A stretch of 64,000 nucleotides of DNA, from positions 1,365,001 through 1,429,000 of the forward strand of contig NZ_CP125619.1 in assembly GCF_030053115.1 (NCBI RefSeq), in the 5' to 3' direction. Numbering within the stretch: the stretch's first letter is position 1; every line of letters starts with the position of its first letter. The notes under the pieces are model-generated. The model saw only the letters and a program-made list of their open reading frames with translations, made no database searches and had not been told where the DNA came from. Of the stretch, positions 1 to 17,683 are shown one piece after another. A program made the translations under genes and the position numbers. Origin of the DNA: Pseudomonas svalbardensis. Lineage in GTDB: Bacteria; Pseudomonadota; Gammaproteobacteria; Pseudomonadales; Pseudomonadaceae.

Positions 1-1310
1 ACGAAGTGCTGCGCCGTGAAATGCGTCAGATGGAAGGCGGCTGGGCTTCTACTTACTTGATCGACCAATCCAAGACTCGTCTTGAACGTCTGGGCTTCTT
101 CAAGGAAGTCAACGTCGAAACCCCGGCTGTACCGGGCGTTGATGACCAGGTTGACGTGAACTACAGCGTTGAGGAACAAGCTTCCGGTTCGATCACTGCC
201 AGCGTCGGTTTCGCCCAGAGTGCCGGTCTGATCCTCGGTGGTTCGATCACTCAGAACAACTTCCTCGGTACCGGTAACAAGGTCAGCGTTGGCTTGACCC
301 GCAGTGAATACCAGAGTCGCTATAACTTCGGTTATGTCGACCCGTACTGGACTGCTGATGGCGTGAGCCTGGGTTACAACGCGTTCTATCGCACCACCGA
401 CTACGACGACCTTGACGTCGATGTAGCCAGCTATGCCGTAGACAGCCTGGGTGCAGGTGTGAGCGTCGGCTATCCGATCAGCGAGACTTCGCGTCTGACC
501 TTCGGCCTGACTGCGCAACAAGATAAGATCAAGACCGGTCAGTACACCGTTGACGAGATCTTCGACTTCGTTAACAAGGAAGGCGACAACTACCTGAACT
601 TCAAGGCTTCGGCCGGCTGGTCCGAATCCACACTGAACAAAGGCGTATTGGCGACCCGTGGTCATTCCCAAAGCCTGACACTGGAAACCACCACGCCAGG
701 CAGCGACCTGTCGTTCTTCAAGCTTGATTACCGTGGCCAGTTGTTCCAGCCATTGTCTGAAAATTACACCATGCGCCTGCACACCGAACTGGGCTATGGC
801 GATGGTTATGGTTCTACCGATGGCTTGCCGTTCTATGAAAACTACTATGCTGGTGGTTTCAACTCGGTTCGTGGCTTCAAGGACAGCACCCTCGGTCCTC
901 GCAGTACCCCAAGTCGCGGTGCGGCTGTGACGGGTAACACCGGTACGCTCGCTGACCCGGACCAGGATCCGCTGCCGTTCGGTGGTAACGTTTTGATCCA
1001 GGGTGGTGTCGAGGTTCTGTTCCCGCTGCCATTCGTCAAGGATCAGCGTTCCCTGCGTACTTCGGTATTCTGGGATGTGGGTAACGTATTCGACTCCAAT
1101 TGCGAAAAAACCACGAACGCAAATGTCGGTTCAGCCGCTCAAACAGAGTGTAACGACATCAGCCTGAGCAACGTGGCCAGCTCCGTCGGTGTAGGCGTGA
1201 CCTGGGTTACCGCACTGGGTCCTCTGAGCTTCGCGTTGGCCATGCCGATCAAGAAACCGGATGACGCTGAGACTCAAGTGTTCCAATTCTCCCTCGGCCA
1301 GACGTTCTAA
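1..1310 (+). CDS. bamA: BamA outer-membrane assembly factor, C-terminal part (5' truncated by window)
   Basis: This is the central subunit of the BAM complex, which folds beta-barrel proteins into the outer membrane. About 435 residues are visible, covering the last POTRA domain and the whole 16-strand barrel. The loop-6 signature VRGF is at about residue 289 of the visible part. The chain ends in an aromatic-rich strand closing with F, as expected of a self-inserting barrel protein. The start lies outside the window; codons are in phase from position 3. It is followed 45 bases later by skp, the periplasmic chaperone that delivers clients to BamA, which is the usual order. The call is certain apart from the missing N-terminus. 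Confidence 0.97.
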   Translation, partial: EVLRREMRQMEGGWASTYLIDQSKTRLERLGFFKEVNVETPAVPGVDDQVDVNYSVEEQASGSITASVGFAQSAGLILGGSITQNNFLGTGNKVSVGLTRSEYQSRYNFGYVDPYWTADGVSLGYNAFYRTTDYDDLDVDVASYAVDSLGAGVSVGYPISETSRLTFGLTAQQDKIKTGQYTVDEIFDFVNKEGDNYLNFKASAGWSESTLNKGVLATRGHSQSLTLETTTPGSDLSFFKLDYRGQLFQPLSENYTMRLHTELGYGDGYGSTDGLPFYENYYAGGFNSVRGFKDSTLGPRSTPSRGAAVTGNTGTLADPDQDPLPFGGNVLIQGGVEVLFPLPFVKDQRSLRTSVFWDVGNVFDSNCEKTTNANVGSAAQTECNDISLSNVASSVGVGVTWVTALGPLSFALAMPIKKPDDAETQVFQFSLGQTF

Positions 1311-1355
1311 GCGTCTGACCCAAGATAACGACAATGGATTTTGTAGGAGTGCATC

Positions 1356-1859
1356 GTGCGTAAGTTGACTCAATTGGTTCTCCTGGCGACCGTACTGGTA
1401 GCAGGTCCGGCTTTTGCCGACATGAAAATCGCCGTTCTGAACTATCAGATGGCTCTGCTGGAATCCGATGCGGCCAAGAAGTACGCCGTTGATGCCGAGA
1501 AGAAGTTCGGTCCACAGCTGTCCAAGCTCAAGACTCTGGAAAGCAGTGCCAAAGGTATTCAGGATCGTCTGATGGCTGGCGGCGACAAGATGCAGCAAGG
1601 CGAGCGTGAACGCCTGGAACTCGAGTTCAAGCAAAAGGCCCGTGATTTCCAGTTCCAGTCCAAGGAACTGAACGAAGCCAAAGCCGTTGCCGACCGTGAA
1701 ATGCTGAAGCAGCTCAAGCCGAAACTGGACAGCGCTGTGGAAGAAGTCATCAAGAAAGGTGCTTTTGACCTGGTCTTCGAGCGTGGCGCAGTGATTGATG
1801 TCAAACCTCAGTACGACATCACTCGCCAGGTTATCGAGCGCATGAATCAGCTGAAGTAA
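1356..1859 (+). CDS. skp: Periplasmic chaperone Skp/OmpH
   Basis: Skp is a trimeric periplasmic chaperone that holds unfolded outer-membrane proteins before BamA inserts them. The 167-residue product begins with a signal peptide (MRKL, hydrophobic stretch, cleavage after about AFA at residue 21). The long charged central region (about residues 45-125) is helical and forms the tentacles of the family. The start is GTG at 1356, preceded by a TAGGAG Shine-Dalgarno. It lies between bamA and lpxD; the gap to lpxD is only 2 bases, so the two are probably translated from one message. Confidence 0.95.
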   Translation: MRKLTQLVLLATVLVAGPAFADMKIAVLNYQMALLESDAAKKYAVDAEKKFGPQLSKLKTLESSAKGIQDRLMAGGDKMQQGERERLELEFKQKARDFQFQSKELNEAKAVADREMLKQLKPKLDSAVEEVIKKGAFDLVFERGAVIDVKPQYDITRQVIERMNQLK

Positions 1860-1861
1860 CC

Positions 1862-2917
1862 ATGACAGCGACTATAAAGCTCGGCCAATTGGCCGAGTTC
1901 CTCGGCGCCACACTGCGTGGCGACCCGGAGAAAGAAATTACTGGGCTAGCCACTTTGCAAGAGGCTGGCCCAGCTCAGTTGAGCTTTCTCGCAAACCCCC
2001 AATACCGTAAATACCTGGCTGACAGCCGGGCCGCAGCCCTGTTGCTGAAGGCCGCTGACGCTGAAGGTTTTGCAGGTAATGCGCTGGTGGTGCCTGACCC
2101 TTATCTGGCCTACGCGCGGATTTCCCATCTGTTCGATCCCAAGCCAAAGGCCGCTGTCGGTGTTCATCCGACAGCCGTTGTGGCAGCGGATGCAATGGTC
2201 GATCCGGCGGCGAGCATTGGCGCCTTTGCGGTGATCGAAAGCTGCGCGCGTATTGCTGCGGGCGTGACCGTTGGCGCGCACTGCTTCATCGGTGCCCGCT
2301 GCGAGATTGGCGAGGGCGGCTGGCTGGCCCCGCGAGTCACGCTGTACCACGATGTTCGCATCGGTAAACGGGTGGTGATTCAATCGGGTGCCGTGCTCGG
2401 TGGCGAAGGTTTCGGTTTTGCCAACGAGAAAGGAGTCTGGCAGAAAATCGCCCAGATCGGTGGTGTGCTGGTCGGTGATGACGTGGAGATTGGCGTGAAT
2501 ACCGCTATTGATCGCGGTGCGCTAGCCGATACCGTTCTGGGTAACGGGGTGAAACTCGACAACCAGATTCAGATCGCCCACAACGTCCAGGTCGGTGATC
2601 ACACCGCCATGGCCGCGTGCGTGGGGATCTCCGGCAGCACCAAAATCGGCAAGCATTGCATGCTCGCCGGTGGCGTAGGGCTGGTGGGGCATATCGAAAT
2701 TTGCGACAACGTTTTCATCACCGGGATGACCATGGTGACCCACTCGATTACCGAAAAGGGTTCCTATTCTTCCGGTACAGCCATGCAACCGGCAGCCGAA
2801 TGGCGCAAAAGCGCGGCCCGCATCCGTCAGCTCGATGACATCGCGCGGCGTCTGCGACAGCTGGAAAAGCGTGTAGGGGAAGTGACCCCTGACGGTAATG
2901 CTTCATCAGATGGCTGA
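1862..2917 (+). CDS. lpxD: UDP-3-O-(3-hydroxyacyl)glucosamine N-acyltransferase LpxD
   Basis: LpxD adds the second 3-hydroxyacyl chain, from acyl-ACP, in lipid A synthesis in the cytoplasm. The 351-residue protein has an N-terminal uridine-binding domain (to about residue 100), then a left-handed beta-helix of hexapeptide repeats (about 105-300) and a C-terminal helix. The active-site His lies in the IAHNVQ segment near residue 239. It starts 2 bases after skp and belongs to the skp-lpxD-fabZ-lpxA-lpxB cluster, which links outer-membrane protein and lipid A supply. Confidence 0.97.
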   Translation: MTATIKLGQLAEFLGATLRGDPEKEITGLATLQEAGPAQLSFLANPQYRKYLADSRAAALLLKAADAEGFAGNALVVPDPYLAYARISHLFDPKPKAAVGVHPTAVVAADAMVDPAASIGAFAVIESCARIAAGVTVGAHCFIGARCEIGEGGWLAPRVTLYHDVRIGKRVVIQSGAVLGGEGFGFANEKGVWQKIAQIGGVLVGDDVEIGVNTAIDRGALADTVLGNGVKLDNQIQIAHNVQVGDHTAMAACVGISGSTKIGKHCMLAGGVGLVGHIEICDNVFITGMTMVTHSITEKGSYSSGTAMQPAAEWRKSAARIRQLDDIARRLRQLEKRVGEVTPDGNASSDG

Positions 2918-3024
2918 TACCATTTCCATATCAAGTGTGCACAGCCGCTAGACTGCCTCCTTGATTTGCTAGAGGGGTGCGCGTCAGTCGCGCCTCCCAA
3001 TCTTTACATAGGCTTCCCCCCGAA

Positions 3025-3465
3025 ATGATGGACATCAACGAGATTCGCGAATACCTGCCTCACCGTTACCCGTTCCTGCTGGTGGACCGGGTCGTGGATC
3101 TGGATGTGGAAGGCAAGCGCATTCGCGCCTACAAGAATGTCAGCATCAACGAACCGTTCTTCAATGGTCACTTCCCTGCGCATCCAATCATGCCGGGTGT
3201 GTTGATCATCGAAGCGATGGCTCAGGCTGCCGGCATCCTTGGCTTCAAAATGCTCGACGTGAAGCCTGCCGACGGCACGCTCTACTACTTCGTCGGCTCC
3301 GACAAGCTGCGTTTTCGCCAGCCCGTCACCCCAGGCGATCAGTTGATCCTCGAAGCCCGCTTCATCAGCTGCAAGCGCCAGATATGGAAGTTCGAATGCC
3401 AGGCTTCGGTCGATGGCAAGCCAGTCTGTTCTGCTGAAATCATCTGCGCGGAACGCAAACTATGA
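3025..3465 (+). CDS. fabZ: 3-hydroxyacyl-[acyl-carrier-protein] dehydratase FabZ
   Basis: FabZ dehydrates 3-hydroxyacyl-ACP in fatty acid elongation and competes with LpxA and LpxD for the same substrates. With a start at ATG 3025 the protein has 146 residues, the normal length; the open frame extends upstream to 2977 but without homology. Catalytic His49 (NGHFPAHP) and Glu63 (IIEAMAQ) are present in the hot-dog fold. The 107-base gap after lpxD is the largest in this cluster and might hold a promoter. It overlaps lpxA by ATGA, so translation is coupled. Confidence 0.96.
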   Translation: MMDINEIREYLPHRYPFLLVDRVVDLDVEGKRIRAYKNVSINEPFFNGHFPAHPIMPGVLIIEAMAQAAGILGFKMLDVKPADGTLYYFVGSDKLRFRQPVTPGDQLILEARFISCKRQIWKFECQASVDGKPVCSAEIICAERKL

Positions 3466-4238
3466 GTTTGATTGACCCTCGCGCAATCATCGATCCGACG
3501 GCTATCCTGGCCGACGGCGTCGAGGTCGGCCCTTGGTCGATCATCGGTGCAGGTGTGGAAATCGGCGAGGGGACAGTGATCGGGCCGCATGTGATTCTCA
3601 AAGGCCCGACCCGAATCGGAAAGCACAACCGCATCTACCAGTTTTCTTCGGTAGGTGAGGACACGCCCGATCTGAAATACAAGGGTGAAGAAACCCGTCT
3701 GGTCATCGGTGACCACAACGTCATCCGTGAAGGCGTGACGATTCACCGTGGGACCGTTCAGGACCGCTCTGAAACAACCCTGGGCGATCACAATCTGATC
3801 ATGGCCTATGCCCACATCGGCCACGATAGCGTCATCGGCAACCACTGTATCCTGGTCAACAACACCGCGTTGGCGGGCCATGTGCACGTTGAAGACTGGG
3901 CAATCCTGTCCGGTTTTACCTTGGTTCATCAGTACTGCCATATCGGCGCCCACAGCTTTTCCGGTATGGGCACGGCTATCGGCAAGGACGTCCCGGCTTA
4001 CGTTACGGTGTTCGGCAACCCGGCCGAAGCTCGCAGCATGAACTTCGAAGGCATGCGTCGTCGCGGTTTCAGCGAAGATGCGATCCACGCGCTGCGTCGT
4101 GCCTACAAGGTGGTTTATCGCCAGGGGCTGACGGTCGAACAGGCGCTCGCCGAACTGGCCGAACCGTCGGCCCAGTTTCCGGAAGTCGCGGTGTTCCGTG
4201 ATTCCATCCAGTCTTCGACCCGCGGCATCACTCGTTAA
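3462..4238 (+). CDS. lpxA: UDP-N-acetylglucosamine acyltransferase LpxA
   Basis: LpxA carries out the first acylation of lipid A synthesis, transferring a 3-hydroxyacyl chain from ACP to UDP-GlcNAc. The product has 258 residues, with hexapeptide repeats over about residues 5-185 and a C-terminal helical domain. The catalytic His is in AHIGHD, most likely His121 by comparison with His125 of the E. coli enzyme. The start codon overlaps the fabZ stop (ATGA), and lpxB begins 2 bases after its stop. Confidence 0.97.
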   Translation: MSLIDPRAIIDPTAILADGVEVGPWSIIGAGVEIGEGTVIGPHVILKGPTRIGKHNRIYQFSSVGEDTPDLKYKGEETRLVIGDHNVIREGVTIHRGTVQDRSETTLGDHNLIMAYAHIGHDSVIGNHCILVNNTALAGHVHVEDWAILSGFTLVHQYCHIGAHSFSGMGTAIGKDVPAYVTVFGNPAEARSMNFEGMRRRGFSEDAIHALRRAYKVVYRQGLTVEQALAELAEPSAQFPEVAVFRDSIQSSTRGITR

Positions 4239-4240
4239 TC

Positions 4241-5371
4241 ATGGCTAATCTGCGTATTGCGCTGGTGGCGGGTGAGGCTTCCGGCGACATTCTTGGCGCG
4301 GGTCTCATGCGCGCACTTAAGGCTCAGCACCCGGCAGTCGAGTTCATCGGTGTCGGCGGTCCGCTGATGCAGGCCGAAGGCCTGACCTCGTATTTCCCGA
4401 TGGAGCGTCTTTCGGTCATGGGCCTGGTGGAAGTGCTGGGCCGCTTGCGCGAGTTGCTGGCACGTCGCAAGAAACTGGTTGCCGACCTGATCGCCGAGAA
4501 GCCGGACGTGTTCATCGGTATTGATGCCCCGGACTTCAACCTCAATATCGAACTCAAGCTGCGTCAGGCCGGAATCAAGACCGTGCATTACGTTAGCCCG
4601 TCGGTTTGGGCGTGGCGGCAGAAACGGGTGCTGAAGATTCGCGAAGGCTGCGATCTGATGCTGACGTTGTTCCCGTTCGAAGCGAAATTCTATGAAGAGA
4701 AGGGCGTGCCGGTGCGGTTTGTCGGGCACTCACTGGCCGATGCGATCCCGCTTGAAGCCGATCGCGCCGCCGCGCGGGCTGAACTCGGCTTGCCCGACGG
4801 GCCGCTGGTTGCTCTGATGCCGGGCAGTCGTGGTGGCGAAGTTGGCCGGCTAGGTGCGTTGTTCCTCGATACGGCCCAGCGTCTGCGAGCCCTGCGCCCT
4901 GGTGTGCGGTTCGTCATGCCTTGCGCCGGCCCCGAGCGCCGCAAGCAGCTTGAAGAGCTGCTGGCGGGCCGAGATCTGCCGCTGACATTGCTCGATGGCA
5001 AATCCCATCTGGCTCTGGCGGCCTGCGACGCGGTACTGATTGCCTCCGGAACGGCGACCCTGGAAGCGTTGTTGTACAAACGGCCGATGGTGGTCGCATA
5101 CCGCTTGGCACCGCTGACGTTCTGGATTCTCAAGCGCATGGTGAAAAGTCCCTACATCTCCTTGCCGAACCTGCTGGCCCAGCGCCTGTTGGTGCCCGAG
5201 TTGTTGCAGGACGATGCGACGGTTGAAGCCTTGGCCCAAACGCTGTCGCCACTGATCGAAGGCGGTGAAGAGCAGACCCGCGGCTTCGATGAAATTCACC
5301 GTACCTTACGTCTGGACGCCTCCAATCAGGCGGCGAACGCGGTACTGAACCTGATCGGCAAAACACAATGA
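4241..5371 (+). CDS. lpxB: Lipid-A-disaccharide synthase LpxB
   Basis: LpxB is a GT19 glycosyltransferase that joins UDP-2,3-diacylglucosamine with lipid X to give the lipid A disaccharide at the inner face of the membrane. The protein has 376 residues, a usual length. It has an N-terminal GEASGD motif (about residues 11-16), the SPSVWAW segment in the middle, and a GSRGGE motif near residue 190. It overlaps rnhB by ATGA at 5368. Confidence 0.97.
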   Translation: MANLRIALVAGEASGDILGAGLMRALKAQHPAVEFIGVGGPLMQAEGLTSYFPMERLSVMGLVEVLGRLRELLARRKKLVADLIAEKPDVFIGIDAPDFNLNIELKLRQAGIKTVHYVSPSVWAWRQKRVLKIREGCDLMLTLFPFEAKFYEEKGVPVRFVGHSLADAIPLEADRAAARAELGLPDGPLVALMPGSRGGEVGRLGALFLDTAQRLRALRPGVRFVMPCAGPERRKQLEELLAGRDLPLTLLDGKSHLALAACDAVLIASGTATLEALLYKRPMVVAYRLAPLTFWILKRMVKSPYISLPNLLAQRLLVPELLQDDATVEALAQTLSPLIEGGEEQTRGFDEIHRTLRLDASNQAANAVLNLIGKTQ

Positions 5372-6009
5372 GCAAAGCAAACATTCAGATGGGCCTGGAC
5401 TTCACCCTGGTCGCCGAAGTTGAAGATCTGGTCGCCGGCGTTGACGAAGTCGGTCGCGGCCCGCTTTGTGGTGCAGTGGTGACAGCCGCAGTGATCCTCG
5501 ATCCAAACCGTCCGATTCTGGGCCTGAATGATTCGAAGAAACTCACCGAAGCACGCCGCGAAAAGCTCTACGATGAGATCTGCGAAAAAGCCCTGAGCTG
5601 GTGCATCGCTCGCGCCGAAGTTGAAGAAATCGACGAGCTGAACATCCTGCACGCCACCATGCTGGCCATGCAGCGCGCGGTCGAAGGTCTGCACATCACG
5701 CCGAAACTGGCGATGATTGATGGCAATCGTTGCCCGAAGCTATCGATGCGTGCCGAAGCGGTGGTGCAGGGCGACGGTAAGGTACCGGCCATCGCCGCAG
5801 CGTCGATTCTGGCCAAGGTCAGCCGCGACCGCGAGATGGCAGCGTTCGAATTGATTTACCCGGGGTACGGCATCGGTGGCCACAAAGGCTACCCGACGCC
5901 CGTTCATCTGGAGGCGCTGGCCCGCTTGGGGCCAACGCCGATTCACCGCCGCTCGTTCGCCCCGGTACGCCTGGCTTACGAGGCACGGGAAAGCCTGATC
6001 GAGAGTTAG
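5368..6009 (+). CDS. rnhB: Ribonuclease HII
   Basis: RNase HII cuts the RNA strand of RNA-DNA hybrids and removes single ribonucleotides from DNA. The product has 213 residues. The N-terminal motif [10 protein letters not shown] supplies the first two acidic residues of the active site, and LAMIDGN near residue 113 a further Asp. The start is coupled to the lpxB stop. The gene order lpxB-rnhB-dnaE is typical of gammaproteobacteria. A long palindrome follows the stop codon. Confidence 0.95.
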   Translation: MSKANIQMGLDFTLVAEVEDLVAGVDEVGRGPLCGAVVTAAVILDPNRPILGLNDSKKLTEARREKLYDEICEKALSWCIARAEVEEIDELNILHATMLAMQRAVEGLHITPKLAMIDGNRCPKLSMRAEAVVQGDGKVPAIAAASILAKVSRDREMAAFELIYPGYGIGGHKGYPTPVHLEALARLGPTPIHRRSFAPVRLAYEARESLIES

Positions 6010-6030
6010 TCGCAAGGCTGATGTTTTTGC

Positions 6031-6196
6031 CAAGGCCCGGTACAATCCGGCGATTTAAAGCGTCACGAGCGCAGGTAAGACAAGGCGAACGGCAGCGAGA
6101 AAGCGGAGTTGACGTCAGTCAATGAGCATTTCGAGTTGCCGTTCAACGCTGGATTACCAAGCGTAGTAGCTTTAAATGCCGGATTTCCGGGCCTTG
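6031..6196. repeat. Long imperfect palindrome (MITE-like) between rnhB and dnaE
   Basis: The arms begin CAAGGCCCGG (6031-6040) and end CCGGGCCTTG (6187-6196). Pairing resumes inward through ATTTAAAGC/GCTTTAAAT and AACGGCA/TGCCGTT to a central hairpin TTGAC-GTCA-GTCAA (6109-6122). The element fills almost the whole gap before the dnaE start codon (6226). A second element with the same layout but other outer arms lies before kup (62457-62611). No gene is visible in it. Confidence 0.85.
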
Positions 6197-6225
6197 TTGT
6201 CTTCACGTTTCTAGACAGGATCACT

Positions 6226-9747
<3,522 letters not shown>

Positions 9748-9897
9748 CGGTCAGGTGCCGCTCTTCCAAAAGGGAGCAGCTCTGATCTCGACCCAATTTT
9801 TAATCTCGACCTGAACGCGCCTCTCCCTTAAGGTAGGGCGCGAATAGACAACCGGCCGGCCCAAGCTCTCTTGGATGTCGACCCAAGACGGACGCCT

Positions 9898-10845
9898 ATG
9901 AACCCGAATTTTCTAGATTTCGAACAGCCGATCGCCGACCTGCAAGCCAAGATCGAAGAGTTGCGCTTGGTCGGTAATGACAATTCGCTGAATATCGGCG
10001 ATGAGATCTCCCGCCTGCAGGACAAAAGCAGCACGCTGACCGAAGACATCTTCGGCAAGCTGACCAGCTGGCAGATCGCGCGTCTGGCGCGTCACCCGAA
10101 ACGTCCGTATACCCTGGACTACATCGAACACATCTTCACCGAGTTCGACGAACTGCACGGCGACCGTCACTTCTCCGACGACGCTGCGATCGTCGGCGGC
10201 ATTGCCCGTCTGGACGACCAGCCGGTGATGATCATCGGTCACCAGAAAGGCCGTGAAGTGCGCGAGAAAGTTCGCCGCAACTTCGGCATGCCGCGTCCGG
10301 AAGGCTACCGCAAGGCGTGCCGCCTGATGGAAATGGCCGAACGTTTCAAAATGCCGATCCTGACCTTCATCGACACCCCGGGTGCTTACCCTGGTATCGA
10401 CGCTGAAGAGCGCAACCAGAGCGAAGCGATTGCCTGGAACCTGCGCGTCATGGCGCGCCTGAAGACCCCAATCATCGCCACCGTGATCGGTGAAGGTGGT
10501 TCCGGTGGTGCTCTGGCGATCGGCGTTTGCGATCAACTGAACATGTTGCAGTACTCGACTTACGCGGTGATTTCGCCGGAAGGTTGCGCTTCGATTCTGT
10601 GGAAGACCGCCGAAAAAGCACCGGACGCCGCTGAAGCCATGGGCATCACTGCCGAGCGCCTCAAAGGCTTGGGTATTGTGGATAAAGTAATCAGCGAGCC
10701 TTTGGGCGGCGCGCACCGTAATCCGGCTGCCGCGGCTGCATCGATCCGTGCCGAGCTGAGCTCGCAGCTGGCGATGTTGAAGAAGTTCGATAACGAAGCG
10801 CTGTTGGCTCGCCGTTACGAGCGTCTGATGAGCTACGGTCTCTGA
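9898..10845 (+). CDS. accA: Acetyl-CoA carboxylase carboxyltransferase subunit alpha
   Basis: AccA forms, with AccD, the carboxyltransferase that makes malonyl-CoA for fatty acid synthesis. With ATG 9898 the protein has 315 residues. The N-terminus contains a helical segment, followed by the crotonase-like carboxyltransferase domain with the glycine-rich oxyanion loop [12 protein letters not shown] (about residues 199-210). The dnaE-accA-tilS order is conserved in Pseudomonas. A REP pair separates it from tilS. Confidence 0.97.
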   Translation: MNPNFLDFEQPIADLQAKIEELRLVGNDNSLNIGDEISRLQDKSSTLTEDIFGKLTSWQIARLARHPKRPYTLDYIEHIFTEFDELHGDRHFSDDAAIVGGIARLDDQPVMIIGHQKGREVREKVRRNFGMPRPEGYRKACRLMEMAERFKMPILTFIDTPGAYPGIDAEERNQSEAIAWNLRVMARLKTPIIATVIGEGGSGGALAIGVCDQLNMLQYSTYAVISPEGCASILWKTAEKAPDAAEAMGITAERLKGLGIVDKVISEPLGGAHRNPAAAAASIRAELSSQLAMLKKFDNEALLARRYERLMSYGL

Positions 10846-10879
10846 TCTGACGTTGCTTCGGTAAACGACGCAAAACCAT

Positions 10880-10969
10880 TGTGGGAGCGAGCCTGCTCGC
10901 GAAAGCGGTATAACAGTCAACAAATGTGTTGAATGTTAAGCAGCCTTCGCGAGCAGGCTCGCTCCCACA
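10880..10969. repeat. REPIN (inverted REP pair) between accA and tilS
   Basis: Two perfect inverted 24-base arms (10880-10903 and 10946-10969) begin TGTGGGAGCGAGCCTGCTCG and are separated by 42 bases. This is the common REP doublet of fluorescent pseudomonads, mobilised by RAYT transposases. A closely related pair lies at 60366-60454. It may act as a weak terminator or mRNA stabiliser for accA; that role is inference. Confidence 0.9.
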
Positions 10970-10997
10970 TTGGGTCTATGTGAAGCGACAGACGTCT

Positions 10998-12326
10998 ATG
11001 AATCCTTCGAAGATTGATCTTCCTGCCAGGCTCTTGCTGAATCTCAAGTCTTGGCGCAACGTCGCAACCTGGCGCATCGCCTTCTCCGGTGGTCTCGACT
11101 CCACCGTTCTGCTGCACCTTCTCGTACACCTCGCAAAAACCGAATCCCTTCCGGCGCTAAGCGCCATCCATGTTCATCACGGCCTTCAGGCTGTGGCTGA
11201 TGCGTGGCCGGACCATTGTCAGTCGGTCTGTGATGCGCTGGGTGTGCCGCTGCAGGTTGTTCGTGTGCAGGTTCAACCCGGCGCCAGCCTTGAGCGTGCC
11301 GCCCGGGATGCGCGATATGCCTCGTTCATCGAGGCGACTCAGGCCAATGAAGTGTTGATGACCGCCCAGCACCGTGACGATCAGGCGGAAACGTTGTTGT
11401 TTCGGCTGTTGCGTGGGGCAGGGGTGAGGGGGTTGTCGGGGATGCCACGCCAGCGCCCACTCGGTAAAGGGCGGCTGCTGCGGCCATTGCTCGATGTCAC
11501 TCGGGCTGAGCTTGAGGCCTATGCGGCGGAGCATCGGCTGAGCTGGATCGAAGACCCATCGAACCAGGATCGGCAATTCTCGCGTAATTACCTGCGCCAT
11601 CAGGTGTTCCCGGTATTGACCGAGCGCTGGCCGCAAGCGGTAACGACCATGGCCCGCAGCGCTGCGCACCTGAGCGAAGCGCAGGGATTGCTCGACGAGC
11701 TTGCGCAAATCGACCTGGTTGGCGCCAGCACTGCCAATGATTTTGATTGGCTGGGATTGCCGACCCTGGAACTGGGGGCATTGGAAACGCTGTCCGCTGC
11801 TCGTCAGCGTAATGCGTTAAGTCATTGGCTCGAACCGCTGACGCGACTGCCGGACAGTGACCATTGGTCGGGTTGGGAGAATTTACGTGATGCCACCGGC
11901 GATGCCTGTCCGATCTGGCGGCTGGCAGATGGCGAACTGCATCGGGCGGGTGGGCGCATCTGGTGGTTGTCCGGTAGCTGGTTGCGCCCGCCGCCCGCCG
12001 TCGGAAACTGGCCCGACCCCTCGCTATCGCTGGTGTTGCCGGACAACGGCGTGCTCACACTCACCGGCCAAATCCCCGATGGCCTGCTGCATATCCGCTA
12101 TCGTGAGGGAGGTGAGGTAATGAATTTGCCCGGTCGCGGCCATCGCGATCTGAAGCGTTTGCTCAATGAACGTGGTGTGCCGGCGTTCGCCCGTGGCAGA
12201 TTGCCGCTGCTGTACCGCGGCGAGCAATTGCTGGCGGTGGCCAACCTGCGGGGCTTGGACGGCAGTGCAAAGGACCGTTGGAATTTACATTGGCAGCCGC
12301 CGCACGAAGATCTAGGTTTGAGCTGA
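10998..12326 (+). CDS. tilS: tRNA(Ile)-lysidine synthase TilS
   Basis: TilS attaches lysine to C34 of the CAU-anticodon tRNA-Ile so that it reads AUA. With ATG 10998 the product has 442 residues. The ATP-pyrophosphatase loop SGGLDST is at residues 30-36, followed by the N-terminal catalytic domain (to about 215), a linker domain, and the TilS C-terminal domain (about 355-430). The frame is open upstream through the REP pair, but that part has no family similarity. Confidence 0.95.
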   Translation: MNPSKIDLPARLLLNLKSWRNVATWRIAFSGGLDSTVLLHLLVHLAKTESLPALSAIHVHHGLQAVADAWPDHCQSVCDALGVPLQVVRVQVQPGASLERAARDARYASFIEATQANEVLMTAQHRDDQAETLLFRLLRGAGVRGLSGMPRQRPLGKGRLLRPLLDVTRAELEAYAAEHRLSWIEDPSNQDRQFSRNYLRHQVFPVLTERWPQAVTTMARSAAHLSEAQGLLDELAQIDLVGASTANDFDWLGLPTLELGALETLSAARQRNALSHWLEPLTRLPDSDHWSGWENLRDATGDACPIWRLADGELHRAGGRIWWLSGSWLRPPPAVGNWPDPSLSLVLPDNGVLTLTGQIPDGLLHIRYREGGEVMNLPGRGHRDLKRLLNERGVPAFARGRLPLLYRGEQLLAVANLRGLDGSAKDRWNLHWQPPHEDLGLS

Positions 12327-12579
12327 AAGGGGCTTTCCGGTAGACTACGCTCCCTTCTTGATACAACTTCTGTGGATTCGCCTGAATTGCAGGAGTTGCC
12401 GATTACCAAGCAGTCTTTGCTGGGCGATTCCAAAAAATGTGTAGCGAGCAACGTACCGGTGTTTCATCTTCCGGTCTGTCCCAACGCGGCGGTTTTTTTG
12501 AAAGGTGCACTGTGATTAATGCAGGTGATCGGGGGCTTCGGCCTTCCTTCGCTTTCCCCGGCGGCTCGGACCGCTTTAA

Positions 12580-15083
<2,504 letters not shown>

Positions 15084-15101
15084 TCCTCATTTCTCCGGTA
15101 A

Positions 15102-16529
<1,428 letters not shown>

Positions 16530-16615
16530 TCGTTAATTGGTAAAAAGACACCGGATTGTGTCGGAAAAATCGCTACAGCGATGGATTTGCCACTAATCTG
16601 ATGCCTTATAAGCAC

Positions 16616-16636
16616 AAGCCTGGGTCTTCCAGGCTT
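16616..16636 (+). other. Hairpin between eno and ftsB
   Basis: A perfect 8-base stem (AAGCCTGG / CCAGGCTT) with a 5-base loop lies 86 bases after the eno stop. It lacks a T tract, so it is more likely an mRNA-stabilising or processing structure than an intrinsic terminator. Confidence 0.55.
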
Positions 16637-16700
16637 CGTGCTATCAGAAGCTTCAAAGTTTTGGCATGGCTGTCTTTTTTCACTGGATACCTGATATTCG

Positions 16701-16979
16701 ATGCGCAGTCCCAATTGGTTGTTCCTCGTTTTGCTCCTGCTGCTGGCTGGCCTGCAATACCGCCTGTGGGTGGGTAATGGCAGTCTGGCGCAAGTGGCCG
16801 AACTGACTCAGCAGATCGCAGATCAACACGCTGAGAACGAGGGGCTGCTTGAGCGCAATCGGGTGATGGACGCTGAAGTCAGTGAATTGAAAAAGGGCAT
16901 GGAGACCGTTGAAGAGCGGGCTCGTCATGAGTTGGGCATGGTCAAGGACGGTGAAACCCTTTACCAGTTGGCTCAATGA
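16701..16979 (+). CDS. ftsB: Cell division protein FtsB
   Basis: FtsB forms the FtsQLB divisome complex that licenses septal peptidoglycan synthesis. The 92-residue protein has one N-terminal membrane span (about residues 5-22, WLFLVLLLLLAG), then a periplasmic coiled coil (about 28-75) with regular heptads. Length and layout match the family. Its stop overlaps the ispD start (ATGA), so the two are co-translated. Confidence 0.95.
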   Translation: MRSPNWLFLVLLLLLAGLQYRLWVGNGSLAQVAELTQQIADQHAENEGLLERNRVMDAEVSELKKGMETVEERARHELGMVKDGETLYQLAQ

Positions 16980-17683
16980 ATCCCTCGTTACCGGCCTTCT
17001 GGGCTGTAATTCCTGCCGCGGGCGTCGGTGCCCGTATGGCCGCGGACCGTCCCAAGCAATACTTGCAACTGGGCGGGCGCACTATTCTCGAACACAGCCT
17101 CGGCTGTTTCCTTGATCATCCTTCCCTGAAAGGGTTGGTGGTCAGTCTTGCTATTGATGATCCTTACTGGCCGAACCTGGCGTGTGCTAGTGATCCGCGA
17201 ATTCAGCGGGTTGAAGGCGGCTCCGAGCGCTCCGGGTCGGTGCTCAATGCGTTGCTGCATTTGCATGCGCAAGGCGCTGACGATGAGGAATGGGTGCTGG
17301 TTCACGATGCTGCGCGGCCGAATCTGAGCCGTGATGATCTGGACAAGTTGCTGGGTGAACTCGCAGATGATCCGGTCGGTGGACTGCTGGCGGTTCCGGC
17401 ACGCGATACTCTCAAACGGGTCGACAAACAAGGTCGTGTGGTCGAAACCGTGGATCGCAGTGTGATCTGGCAAGCCTACACGCCGCAGATGTTTCGCCTT
17501 GGCGCATTGCATCGGGCGTTGGCCGACAGTCTGGTGGCCGATGCGGTCATCACCGACGAAGCCTCGGCCATGGAGTGGGCAGGCCTGGCGCCACGTTTGA
17601 TCGAAGGTCGGTCCGACAACCTCAAAGTAACTCGCCCCGAAGACCTTGAGTGGTTGCGCCAGCGCTGGTCTAACCGCCGCTAA
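16976..17683 (+). CDS. ispD: 2-C-methyl-D-erythritol 4-phosphate cytidylyltransferase IspD
   Basis: IspD is the third enzyme of the MEP isoprenoid pathway and transfers CMP from CTP to methylerythritol phosphate. The 235-residue protein has the nucleotide-binding N-terminus AVIPAAGVGARM (about residues 9-20) and VLVHDAARP near residue 105. In many bacteria ispF follows directly, but here the LysR/adhC/fghA group separates them. The 3' end overlaps the convergent LysR gene by 4 bases. Confidence 0.97.
   Translation: MNPSLPAFWAVIPAAGVGARMAADRPKQYLQLGGRTILEHSLGCFLDHPSLKGLVVSLAIDDPYWPNLACASDPRIQRVEGGSERSGSVLNALLHLHAQGADDEEWVLVHDAARPNLSRDDLDKLLGELADDPVGGLLAVPARDTLKRVDKQGRVVETVDRSVIWQAYTPQMFRLGALHRALADSLVADAVITDEASAMEWAGLAPRLIEGRSDNLKVTRPEDLEWLRQRWSNRR

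Noticed and set aside
10926..10997. Upstream extension of tilS
   Set aside because: It translates through the REPIN and lacks family similarity; ATG 10998 gives the normal N-terminus.
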